Shown here in pieces: positions 23,481-29,704 of a stretch of DNA of 47,466 nucleotides. The first letter of the stretch is position 1. The number at the start of each line of letters is the position of its first letter. The notes under the pieces are model-generated. The model ran no database searches. It was not told the DNA's origin and saw nothing but the letters and a program-made list of their open reading frames with translations. The position numbers were made by a program, and so were the translations under genes. The DNA is from Candidatus Curtissbacteria bacterium (GTDB lineage: Bacteria > Patescibacteriota > Microgenomatia > Curtissbacterales > GWA2-41-24): assembly GCA_030647775.1 (NCBI GenBank), contig JAUSJC010000008.1, forward strand, positions 1-47,466, in the 5' to 3' direction.

Positions 23481-23510
23481 ACTAATATACTAGTATAATA
23501 GTGTTAGGTC
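23481..23510. promoter_or_regulatory. Putative TrpR-like operator upstream of pepP
   Basis: CTAATATACTAGTATAATAG core with an ACTAGT centre, overlapping a minus-strand promoter (TTGGAC and TATATT, 18 nt spacer). The 23 bp around the core are identical to the copy at 23940-23962, and similarity extends through TAGGTC. It directly abuts the stop codon of the TrpR-like gene. Confidence 0.7.
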
Positions 23511-23935
23511 CAATCGCCGGAATAGAGTTTTGCTCGAGCTTTCATGTCCCGACCGGAGCGCATCGCCAAATCGACAGGGGCTAGAATTTTATCCACTTTT
23601 TTCCAGAATTCTTTTGCCTTTTGTCTCTTAATTAGTCTTTCTATAGTTTTTTTGAATAAACTATTTTTCAGGTTCAGCTGGTTTGTGTAAGTCCTAACTG
23701 TTTCATAGCTGACGTTTAGGGTTGACTGGATTTTTGAAGGAGTGTAGCCTTTCTCGATCATCATTATGACGACAAGGCGTTTGGCAAGCATTGTTTTTTC
23801 TTCTCTAGTTAGAAATTCTTCCAAGAAATTTTCAACCTCCTTGGAATTTTCAAGTTTGGAAATAAGGTAAAGTAGGTGGTCGTTTATTGCTTTTAGTCTT
23901 TTTTGTTGAAGTTTGAAATGTGATACTCGAGTCAT
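23504..23935 (-). CDS. TrpR/YerC-family regulator
   Basis: 143 aa. The TrpR-superfamily core is ENFLEEFLTREEKTMLAKRLVVIMMIEKGYTPSKIQSTLNVSYETVRTYTNQL, with the recognition helix in SYETVRTY. The start is the ATG at 23933-23935: codons upstream run into tRNA-Trp sequence, and a -10 box (TATATT) lies 7 nt before this ATG. YerC-type proteins are DNA-binding; a tryptophan ligand is not implied. Identical CTAG-centred palindromes precede this gene and the downstream pepP, suggesting autoregulation and control of the peptidase. A relative lies at 47061-47466. Confidence 0.85.
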   Translation of the reverse strand: MTRVSHFKLQQKRLKAINDHLLYLISKLENSKEVENFLEEFLTREEKTMLAKRLVVIMMIEKGYTPSKIQSTLNVSYETVRTYTNQLNLKNSLFKKTIERLIKRQKAKEFWKKVDKILAPVDLAMRSGRDMKARAKLYSGDWT

Positions 23936-23939
23936 AACC

Positions 23940-23969
23940 ACTAATATACTAGTATAATAGTGGTAGGTC
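23940..23969. promoter_or_regulatory. Putative TrpR-like autoregulatory operator
   Basis: Near-perfect palindrome CCACTA..TATACTAGTATA..TAGTGG covering the -10 region (TATATT, minus strand) with TTGACC as -35 at 17 nt. E. coli trp operators also centre on CTAG half-sites. Confidence 0.7.
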
Positions 23970-24013
23970 AAGGACTTGGGAAAGACTGGACTGCTTGATA
24001 TAATTAGCAGAAT

Positions 24014-24084
24014 ACGGGTGTCGTTCAGTGGTAGGACTTCGGTCTCCAAAACCGATAACGAGGGTTCGATTCCTTCCACCCGTG
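24014..24084 (+). tRNA. tRNA-Trp (CCA)
   Basis: Acceptor ACGGGTG/CACCCGT, D-arm TTCAGTGGTAG, anticodon loop CTCCAAA (anticodon CCA) and T-arm GAGGGTTCGATTCCTTC. The 3' CCA is not encoded. A partial second 3' end lies 111 bp downstream. Confidence 0.93.
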
Positions 24085-24085
24085 C

Positions 24086-24196
24086 AGATTTTCTAAATCC
24101 ATTTTGGATTTGGGAAATTTGTGGGGGTGAGTAGAATGGACCGCAGAGCAGGTTCGCCAATTACGAAGTAATTGAGACTCTTCCTTCCACCCGTGC
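24086..24196 (+). repeat. Duplicated tRNA-Trp 3' end with hairpin insert
   Basis: TTCCTTCCACCCGTGC at 24070-24085 (end of tRNA-Trp) recurs exactly at 24181-24196. Before the second copy, GGTTCG (the T-loop start) is followed by a hairpin AATTACGAAGTAATT instead of continuing the T-arm. A long hairpin (ATTTTCTAAATCCA with TGGATTTGGGAAAT) follows the intact tRNA. Confidence 0.75.
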
Positions 24197-24203
24197 TAGG
24201 CAT

Positions 24204-24908
24204 ATGAAGTATATATTCTTTGGGAAGGTTCATCCCGAAAGGGCAGCTTTAACGCTTCCCGAGACTAAAGGTGAAGTGGGGCAAAAAGATGGTGATTTTA
24301 AGGGAACTATAAAAGTATTAGTTATTCTTTCTCAGATAACTGTCGAGTTGGATACCACATCAAAATATCACATTATTGATCTTAAAAACTCTGTTGAGAA
24401 CTTTGTTCATGCAATGGTTGATACTTATGGATATTTGAAAGGCTACGCCTATTCTGTAGAGATATTGTCGGTTTTTATTCCTGAAACAGGACATGATGAA
24501 GTTTTTGGGATTGATGTTGTTCAAATTACTGAGGACGAAAAAAATAGACCGTTAAATTATAATGACGCTCTTCAACTTGCTCTTAAAATTCCTGAGCTGT
24601 ATATGGTTTTAAAAGATCTCAGAGACGCAATAAAAAGACCTTACGACACTTTTTTCCACTGTAGACGAGCAACTGAGACTATTGCCAAATATTTCACTGC
24701 TGCCAGAAATGAAGATACAGATTGGTCTATTGCTATAGACAAATTAAAATTGGATGATGAGGAATTAAAATCCATTGGGCGCGCGGGTTCTGGACAGCGT
24801 CATGGTAATTACAAATCTGTGACTGGGTCTGAAAGAGTTGAAATAATGATGAAGACCTGGAGAGTTGTGGACAGTTTTATACGCTATCTTGCTAGCAAAA
24901 ATAATTAG
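24204..24908 (+). CDS. Hypothetical HEPN-like protein, 234 aa
   Basis: The first half is unclassified. The second half is helical and has DTFFHCRRATETIAKYF (about 148-164) and RAGSGQRHGNYKSVTG (about 193-208), reminiscent of HEPN proteins, in which an Rx4-6H motif forms an RNase site; the match is by eye only. It is more AT-rich than its neighbours and begins 8 bp after a duplicated tRNA-Trp 3' end, a classical integration position, so transfer is plausible. Its stop codon overlaps the stop of an rpmG remnant on the other strand. A defence role would be speculation. Confidence 0.5.
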   Translation: MKYIFFGKVHPERAALTLPETKGEVGQKDGDFKGTIKVLVILSQITVELDTTSKYHIIDLKNSVENFVHAMVDTYGYLKGYAYSVEILSVFIPETGHDEVFGIDVVQITEDEKNRPLNYNDALQLALKIPELYMVLKDLRDAIKRPYDTFFHCRRATETIAKYFTAARNEDTDWSIAIDKLKLDDEELKSIGRAGSGQRHGNYKSVTGSERVEIMMKTWRVVDSFIRYLASKNN

Positions 24909-24967
24909 ATCTTGAGTTTTTTGTGTTCGGTTACCTTGCGGCAAAATTTGCCCTACACAATTTACCT
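24905..24967 (-). pseudogene. Decayed second C-terminus of rpmG
   Basis: The minus strand reads CRKVTEHKKLKI and a stop, against CRKVTEHKELKI at the end of the intact L33 gene 160 bp away; the preceding codons are scrambled. The intervening sequence contains CCTTCGACTCCGCTCAGGA and GC-rich hairpin repeats. The remnant's stop overlaps that of the convergent HEPN-like gene, as expected for an original gene end later displaced. Confidence 0.75.
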
Positions 24968-25118
24968 TTCGCCTTTCCCGCCTGCAACGCTATGCGTAGC
25001 ATTGCGGGCAGGTCACTATTATTTCCTTCGACTCCGCTCAGGATAAACTCCGACGGCTCAAGGGGCATTTTTAGAAGGGCGCGTTATCTGGAGTTGTTAA
25101 GTGTTTTTGAAGATGATT

Positions 25119-25310
25119 TTATATCTTCAACTCTTTATGTTCTGTTACCTTACGACACCACTTGCAGAATTTTTTGAGGAGTAATTTATCTTTGCCCTCG
25201 CCGACCTTGCCTTTGGCTGCGGCGCTGTCCGGGTTTTTCTCTGTCGTGTAATTTCTGGATTTACAGACGGAACAAACCAGGTGCAATAAAATTCTCTTAG
25301 TCTTGGCCAT
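25119..25310 (-). CDS. rpmG: Ribosomal protein L33
   Basis: 63 aa zinc-ribbon L33: CSVC (about 13-16) and CKWC (about 49-52) with TEKNPD between and the end RKVTEHKELKI. It starts MAKTKRILLHL. A loop insertion KGKVGEGKDKLLLK separates the ribbons and is slightly longer than usual. It is transcribed alone, minus strand; a degenerate copy of its last codons lies at 24905-24967. Confidence 0.95.
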   Translation of the reverse strand: MAKTKRILLHLVCSVCKSRNYTTEKNPDSAAAKGKVGEGKDKLLLKKFCKWCRKVTEHKELKI

Positions 25311-25410
25311 ATCAGTTAATTTTCAATTTTAAATTTTTAATCAATTTTTAATTCTTAAATTTTTAATATCAGAAAGGTAGTTTAACTAAGATATAGCACG
25401 TTTGGCAAGC

Positions 25411-25528
25411 TTCTTGTCATCCTGAACCGATTCGGCCTGAGGGCTCACGGCCTCGAAGGCTTGATTCAGGATCTAGATTCCGAAATATACAGTGCCATGC
25501 GACCCAAAGGTCTAGGGTTCGGAATGAC
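25411..25528. repeat. Compound family B element
   Basis: It starts GTCATCCTGAACCGATTCGG and ends GGTTCGGAATGACGG. It carries GAGGGCTCACGGCCTCGAAGG in one arm and an extra CCATGCGACCCAAAGG segment in the other. It lies downstream of the pilX-like gene. Confidence 0.8.
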
Positions 25529-25538
25529 GGAGGCGCTT

Positions 25539-26756
25539 TTACTTGAAGTGATAAGTACCCTTGCGGATGGCCCAGGAGCCGCCGGGGCCGGAGGAAAAGG
25601 AGGCGGAAGCGAGGCCTTCGTCGTAATTTAGCACTGCTTCGTTTTTAATTTTCAATGTTTTGGCAACGAGGGCAGTTAATTGAGCGGTATTTTGAATAGT
25701 TGCCCCGCCTTCCAGCGCGTAGAAAATGGCATTGACTCCCTCGTTTTTAATATCGATAGCCTCGGAAGCGTTTGTGGATGTGGAAACAGCCATGATATAC
25801 CCTTTAGGGTTTGCGTCCGTGGGCATTATGGAGCCGCCATTTTGGACGGTTATTTTGCCATCTGAAATGATCACTGTTCCATTCGAACCGAAGTTGTTGT
25901 TAAGCTTTAAGACAGCAGAATTTTTAATATCTACGTTACCTGTTACATATATTGGGCCATTCATGGTGGCGTAAACTGTGTTTTGGAGAATTAAATTGCC
26001 CACAAACTTTTTGGGTCCAAGATCTATAAAACCGCTTGTAAAGCTGCAGTCTCCGCCACAATTTGTGGTACCGCCGGCTGTTGCGGCATCTTTCCAGTAT
26101 TGATAATCAATTGTCGGCATAATGGAGGGTGGTTGATTGGGATACTTTGTACCAAGAACGGTTGGGTCGGGAGAGGAGATGGTCTCGACGGCATAGGCAT
26201 CGCCGGTGATCTTAGAGGTTCCCGAACCGGTAATGTTGCCGTTGGAGTAGACATTGCCGTTTATCTGTGATGAGTTTTCCATGTTGACCCCACCCGCGCC
26301 CACCTGAACTGCATAGCGAAAAGAGATTGTTTCCGACGAAATCGAAGTATCGACTTTGATTATTTGTTTTTCTTTGGGGGCGGCGGCATTGGGGACAAAG
26401 CCGGTGGCGGTAATGGTTTTGATGCCGGGGCTTTTGTCGGTAACAGCTACTGTAAATGTGCCAGTTGTGCCAACTGGAGTATTGGTTTCGCCAGTGTATG
26501 TTCCAGCCGTTTGGTTTAACTGCCAGAGGGTTTTATCGATACCGGCTTCGGCCAGATGAACGGCCTGCTCACGCATAATGGAATTTGAACCGAATTTTAA
26601 AAATGCAGTAACGCTGGTGAAAAGCGAAGTGGACAGGATAAGGATCACTGCTAAAAAGATGACAGTGATGACCAGAATTTGGCCGGATTTTAACTTTAAA
26701 CTTGAAACTTGAAATCTTAAACTATCTTGTTTTTTGTTTCTTGTTTCTTGTTTCAT
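25539..26756 (-). CDS. PilX-like minor pilin with beta-rich domain
   Basis: 405 aa from the ATG one base after the pilW-like stop; a longer reading (39 codons more) lies inside that gene. The N-terminus MKQETRNKKQDSLRFQVSSL is itself a translated repeat. Then comes the PilX-type hydrophobic helix SGQILVITVIFLAVILILSTSLF and REQAVHLAEAGIDKTLWQL. The rest is a Gly/Asn/Thr-rich repetitive beta region (INGNVYSNGNITGSGTSKIT, GNVDIKNSAVLKLNN). Such proteins sit at a type IV pilus tip and may serve adhesion. Third of three minor-pilin genes. Confidence 0.75.
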   Translation of the reverse strand: MKQETRNKKQDSLRFQVSSLKLKSGQILVITVIFLAVILILSTSLFTSVTAFLKFGSNSIMREQAVHLAEAGIDKTLWQLNQTAGTYTGETNTPVGTTGTFTVAVTDKSPGIKTITATGFVPNAAAPKEKQIIKVDTSISSETISFRYAVQVGAGGVNMENSSQINGNVYSNGNITGSGTSKITGDAYAVETISSPDPTVLGTKYPNQPPSIMPTIDYQYWKDAATAGGTTNCGGDCSFTSGFIDLGPKKFVGNLILQNTVYATMNGPIYVTGNVDIKNSAVLKLNNNFGSNGTVIISDGKITVQNGGSIMPTDANPKGYIMAVSTSTNASEAIDIKNEGVNAIFYALEGGATIQNTAQLTALVAKTLKIKNEAVLNYDEGLASASFSSGPGGSWAIRKGTYHFK

Positions 26757-26757
26757 G

Positions 26758-27348
26758 TTATTTGTTACGGAGAATTGCTTTGGCGCTTTGGACAGTCGTT
26801 TGGGTTTTGCCGTTGGCAATTGCCGCTGTGGTGACACCGGTTGTAACTTCCAATGCCAGGGTTGGGTCGGCATTGTCGTAAGAAAACGTTAGATTTGAGA
26901 CATTGGTGGCAACGATCCGAGTGCCGGATTTGCGGGTTGAGGAGGCATAGGGGTAGATTTTCCTGATAAGTTTAGTGGGAACACTGGGATCACGTCTATA
27001 TTCAATATAATCATAGTTGGTACCCATGGGGTCTTGAGGGTCGCCGCCGGTGTCAAGCGGCCAGAGTTGAAGGATCAGAATATTGGTACCGGTTGTATCG
27101 CCGCCGCAGGAGGCACAGGTAGAAACGATTGCCTGGCTTTGGCGAATCTGGTTTGTTATTTCGTCAAGCGCCAGTTTGTTTTGGGTGGCGGCATCAATGG
27201 CCGTGTTTTGGTTTGAGAAAAGGCGAAAGTGGGCAAGATAAATGGAGGCGACAATCACCAGAACAAAACCGCCGATTGCCAGACCGGTGATGAGCTCAAC
27301 AAGAGTAAATCCTGCGGATTTACGGTATATTCTTGCGGGTCCTGTCAC
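26758..27348 (-). CDS. PilW-like minor pilin (prepilin)
   Basis: 196 aa. The class III signal is KSAG|FTLVELITGLAIGGFVLVIVASIY with Glu at +5, cleaved by PilD-type peptidase after Gly13. The soluble domain is Thr/Asp-rich with a CASCGG pair. GTG start. The stop is one base from the start of the next pilin, implying coupled translation. It assembles in the pilus initiation complex. Confidence 0.85.
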   Translation of the reverse strand: MTGPARIYRKSAGFTLVELITGLAIGGFVLVIVASIYLAHFRLFSNQNTAIDAATQNKLALDEITNQIRQSQAIVSTCASCGGDTTGTNILILQLWPLDTGGDPQDPMGTNYDYIEYRRDPSVPTKLIRKIYPYASSTRKSGTRIVATNVSNLTFSYDNADPTLALEVTTGVTTAAIANGKTQTTVQSAKAILRNK

Positions 27349-27489
27349 GACTTTCCCTCCCGCCAGTGCTCGTCCTTTGGATCAGATTGATGTTGTGAAA
27401 TTCGATGTACTGACTGCGCGCTGTCGGGAGCCCTTCCTATCATGCCACCCGCAAGGTCTATGATACTTGATACATGATACTTGATACGT

Positions 27490-27924
27490 TTACTTAAGGC
27501 CATTTCTGTAAATTAAGGTGTCTTCGGACAATGATTTGGTGACACTGTTTTCGACCCAGTTTACCTGGATTGTGACAAGTTTTATGTCAGGGCTAGTTTG
27601 GTAAGATGTGAGGGTTTGGGTGGCCGCGCCTTGAGGAAGTTTGGAAAGGTCGGCATCGGCAAATGAGCCGGTTGGCGGGAGGGAATCAAAATCCATTTTT
27701 CTTAGCGATTCAATTTCGCGGCTTCCAATTTTGGCGGCAATGCTCCGGAGGTTTGAACTGCGGGAAGAGACGAGCGTGCCGGAAGCAGAAAGAAGCATAA
27801 CTATAATGGCCAGAATCAAAAAGAGTGCGAGGACGATTTCGAGTAGCGTAAAACCGCCACGCCCGCCATGCAAGACAAGCTTGCGAGGCGTTGCGGGCAG
27901 GCGACGGGCGGTAAACCTGGGCAT
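27490..27924 (-). CDS. PilV-like minor pilin (prepilin)
   Basis: 144 aa from the ATG at 27922-27924; a longer frame upstream runs into tRNA genes. The signal is GGRGG|FTLLEIVLALFLILAIIVMLLSAS with Glu at +5. The pre-signal part LPATPRKLVLHGGR derives from an in-frame GC-rich palindrome (27858-27907). A TATAAT box ends 7 nt before the ATG, so the mRNA is probably leaderless. It is first of the pilV-pilW-pilX-like unit; pilus motor and major pilin genes are elsewhere. Confidence 0.83.
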   Translation of the reverse strand: MPRFTARRLPATPRKLVLHGGRGGFTLLEIVLALFLILAIIVMLLSASGTLVSSRSSNLRSIAAKIGSREIESLRKMDFDSLPPTGSFADADLSKLPQGAATQTLTSYQTSPDIKLVTIQVNWVENSVTKSLSEDTLIYRNGLK

Positions 27925-27966
27925 TAATTCTATTATATATAAAATTCTGCTAAAATTGACAGGAAT

Positions 27967-27992
27967 TCGCCCAGGTGCAGTGGTAGAATAGT
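27967..27992 (+). pseudogene. tRNA-like 5' fragment
   Basis: CGCCCAGGTGCAGTGGTAGAAT resembles the acceptor/D-arm start of a tRNA (AGTGGTAGAAT as in tRNA-Gly D-arms) but runs directly into the next tRNA gene without a 3' half. Confidence 0.3.
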
Positions 27993-28172
27993 GCCGGCGT
28001 GGCTCAGTGGTAGAGCGAGTCATTGGCCTGCCCGCCGTACTTGCCCGAATGGCTCAGTGGTAGAGCGAGTACTTGGTAAGTACTAGGCCGAGGGTTCGAT
28101 TCCCTCTTCGGGCTCAAACGGCAAGGCAGGCGGGTAATGACTAGGTCATGGGTTCGATTCCCATCGTCGGCT
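27993..28172 (+). tRNA. tRNA-Thr, interrupted in its anticodon loop by another tRNA gene
   Basis: The 5' half GCCGGCGTGGCTCAGTGG..GAGTCATTGG (27993-28026) and 3' half TAATGACT..ATCGTCGGCT (28135-28172) together make a complete cloverleaf: acceptor GCCGGCG/CGTCGGC (one G-U), D stem GCTC/GAGC, anticodon stem AGTCA/TGACT, T stem ATGGG/CCCAT, loop TTGGTAA (anticodon GGT) if 28027-28134 is removed. The 108 bp between contains a whole tRNA-Thr gene, flanked by arms GCCTGCC-C-GCCGT and ACGGC-AA-GGCAGGC that can pair with each other. The exact boundary is ambiguous by one or two G. Confidence 0.7.
28043..28114 (+). tRNA. tRNA-Thr (GGT), nested copy
   Basis: Complete: acceptor GCCCGAA/TTCGGGC, D-arm GGCTCAGTGGTAGAGC, anticodon arm AGTAC-TTGGTAA-GTACT (GGT) and T-arm GAGGG-TTCGATT-CCCTC. 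It lies wholly inside the anticodon loop of the tRNA at 27993-28172. Acceptor, anticodon and T stems differ from the outer copy by paired changes. Confidence 0.9.
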
Positions 28173-28180
28173 CAAGGTTT

Positions 28181-28240
28181 GCCGAGATAGCTCAGGCTTG
28201 CCCCGCTAAGCGGGGTGAGGTAGAGCGACTGTTTTGAAAG
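28181..28240 (+). pseudogene. tRNA 5' half with palindrome in the D-loop
   Basis: GCCGAGATAGCTCAGG, then a 22 nt insert with hairpin CCCCGC-TAA-GCGGGG, then GGTAGAGCGACTGTTTTGAAA. Without the insert this is a normal D-arm and the start of an anticodon arm similar to the tRNA-Thr(TGT) that follows. The 3' half is missing and is replaced by a TTTTGC-GTAA-GCAAAA hairpin. Confidence 0.65.
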
Positions 28241-28288
28241 AGAGCTTCTTTTGCGTAAGCAAAACTAGCGAAGCGTTATTTTTAATTT

Positions 28289-28361
28289 GCCGACGTAGCT
28301 CAGTGGTTAGAGCACCTGTTTTGTAAACAGGGGGTCGTGAGTTCGACTCTCACCGTCGGCT
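28289..28361 (+). tRNA. tRNA-Thr (TGT)
   Basis: Acceptor GCCGACG/CGTCGGC, D-arm GCTCAGTGGTTAGAGC, anticodon arm CCTGT-TTTGTAA-ACAGG (anticodon TGT) and T-arm GTGAG-TTCGACT-CTCAC. CCA is not encoded. Confidence 0.95.
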
Positions 28362-28428
28362 CACAGAGCAAATTAAAAAAGAAACAGTAGTGCTAAAATT
28401 TATATCAAAATCCTAAGGATTTTGACGA

Positions 28429-28513
28429 GCTGCGGTGCCAGAGTGGACAATTGGAATGGTCTGTAAAACCATCGCCCGAAAGGGCTACGAAGGTTCGAAT
28501 CCTTCCCGCAGCA
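28429..28513 (+). tRNA. tRNA-Tyr (GTA)
   Basis: Type II tRNA: acceptor GCTGCGG/CCGCAGC, anticodon arm ATGGT-CTGTAAA-ACCAT (GTA), long variable arm GCCCGAAAGGGC and T-arm GAAGG-TTCGAAT-CCTTC. CCA is not encoded. A second copy of its 3' end lies at 28654-28672. Confidence 0.95.
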
Positions 28514-28672
28514 CATAAATTTTGCTAGTTTTAGCTAGCAGAATTTATGTTTTGTGTAAAGCATCGAACCGCAGGTTCGACATTATGGAACACTATCGAA
28601 ACACCGATTTCGATAGTTAGTGAATAATGTGCGGAATCACGAAGTGATTTGCAAATCCTTCCCGCAGCACAT
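28514..28672 (+). repeat. Hairpin-rich segment ending in a duplicated tRNA-Tyr 3' end
   Basis: It starts with a 15 bp hairpin (CATAAATTTTGCTAG/CTAGCAGAATTTATG, 28514-28549). It then has GGTTCG (T-loop start) followed by nested palindromes (ACTATCGAAA/TTTCGATAGT inside CATTAT/ATAATG; AATCAC-GAA-GTGATT) and finally AATCCTTCCCGCAGCACAT (28654-28672), an exact 19 bp copy of 28498-28516. Confidence 0.75.
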
Positions 28673-28823
28673 CGTCAGATTGGATATAAGCGAAGCTTCT
28701 CTACGAGTAAAAATTAGTTCGGATTGTATTGGGTTGACATGATCTGATACAATTCCCTCAAGTTTAATTCTGCTCCCCAAAAGACAAGATCCCGAAACAA
28801 GTTCGGGATGACACTCAAGAAAA

Positions 28824-29366
28824 ATGGACGATCAACAACAATCACCAATGATGGCCGGGAACCCCGGACCAATTTACCAGGAATCCACCGGCGGCAAAAA
28901 CGCCAAGTGGCTTTGGCTTCTCATTGCACTTATTATTGTCGGGGCTTTAGTTTTTGCGTTTGCCCGCGGAATTGGGCCATTCGGGCAATTCAAGAAAGGC
29001 AGTACTTTGGTAGAGGAATCACCGGCGCCGGAATCGGTTGTTGCCAGTCCAATGCCCGAAGCAACGAGTGGTGCCAATATCGATAAAGCCGCGGTTAGAA
29101 TTAGGATTTTAAATGGAAGCGGTAAAGCAGGTGTGGCATCTGCCGCTAAAGATTATATTGAGGGGAAGGGTTATAAGGTTACTTCGCTTGGGAATGCCGA
29201 TAATTATGATTTTGCCCAGACAGTCGTTAAGATCAAAGACAGTTTGTCAAATATTAAAAACGTACTCGTTTCCGATCTTTCGGATAAATATTCCGTAACA
29301 GTTTCGAGTATTCCTTTGGAGGCTTCCGATTCTGCAGATGTTGAAGTAACCCTAGGGGCAAAATAA
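28824..29366 (+). CDS. LytR_C-domain membrane protein
   Basis: 180 aa. A short cytoplasmic Gln/Pro-rich head, one transmembrane helix (about 29-47), a Pro/Ser linker and an extracytoplasmic LytR_C domain (about 90-180: VRIRILNGSGKAGVASAAKD, GYKVTSLGNADNYDFAQTVV). The domain is usually found at the end of LytR-CpsA-Psr enzymes that attach glycopolymers to peptidoglycan; here the catalytic LCP domain is absent. It may bind wall or glycan. A family B half-element is in its 5' UTR. Confidence 0.85.
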   Translation: MDDQQQSPMMAGNPGPIYQESTGGKNAKWLWLLIALIIVGALVFAFARGIGPFGQFKKGSTLVEESPAPESVVASPMPEATSGANIDKAAVRIRILNGSGKAGVASAAKDYIEGKGYKVTSLGNADNYDFAQTVVKIKDSLSNIKNVLVSDLSDKYSVTVSSIPLEASDSADVEVTLGAK

Positions 29367-29378
29367 TCCATTTCCTTT

Positions 29379-29433
29379 GTCATCCTGAACTTGATTCAGG
29401 ATCTATATAGATGCCGAAACGAATTCGGCATGA
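29379..29433. repeat. Family B palindromic element
   Basis: Two hairpins, GTCATCCTGAACTTGATTCAG with GGATC, then GATGCCGAAACGAATTCGGC followed by ATGACA, just after the LytR_C gene. Confidence 0.85.
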
Positions 29434-29454
29434 CAATTCCTTAATGTTTTAACA

Positions 29455-29669
29455 AAGAAAAAACCAGTCAATTGACTGGTTTTGATTATTTCGACCCTAC
29501 TTATGGCGCATGGCTTAATCTCTTCTTCGGTAAACATTAATATGGGCAGAAGCTCTTTTCTCCAAGGAGAAAAGGGACAATCTTTTCCGTAAACTTTTAC
29601 ATGAAGCGAAGAAAATAGATTAAGACTTTTAAAGTGCTACCCAAGTAGGGTTGTTGTCTCCTGTGGACA
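29455..29669 (-). ncRNA. ssrS: 6S-like regulatory RNA
   Basis: A promoter-RNA-terminator unit of about 210 nt. The ends pair (ACCCTACTT, 29643-29651 on the minus strand, with AAGTAGGGT, 29494-29502). Next comes a large unpaired bubble, then CTTAATCT/AGATTAAG and TTCTTCG/CGAAGAA helices, and finally a terminal hairpin CTTTTCTCC-TT-GGAGAAAAG. A rod with a central bubble is the shape of 6S RNA, which mimics an open promoter to hold housekeeping RNA polymerase. Assignment is by shape only. Confidence 0.55.
29460..29483. terminator. Terminator of the 6S-like RNA
   Basis: Perfect 24 bp palindrome AAAACCAGTCAA/TTGACTGGTTTT; on the minus strand it continues TTCTTTG, a U-rich tail. Confidence 0.8.
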
Positions 29670-29674
29670 TTTAT

Positions 29675-29702
29675 ATAATAGCACCTTTGTCAAAGAAGTC
29701 AA
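29675..29702 (-). promoter_or_regulatory. Promoter of the 6S-like RNA
   Basis: On the minus strand, TTGACT (29697-29702), a 16 nt spacer and TATTAT (29675-29680), placing the start near 29668. Confidence 0.65.
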
Positions 29703-29704
29703 AG

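Noticed and set aside
23936-24160. 75-codon upstream extension of the TrpR-like gene
   Set aside because: It runs across the promoter/operator and antisense to tRNA-Trp.
27925-28023. Upstream extension of the pilV-like gene
   Set aside because: It overlaps tRNA sequence on the other strand; a TATAAT box precedes the internal ATG.
28027-28134. Group I intron in the tRNA-Thr anticodon loop
   Set aside because: The insert is only 108 bp and consists of a complete tRNA plus short pairing flanks; no group I core elements.
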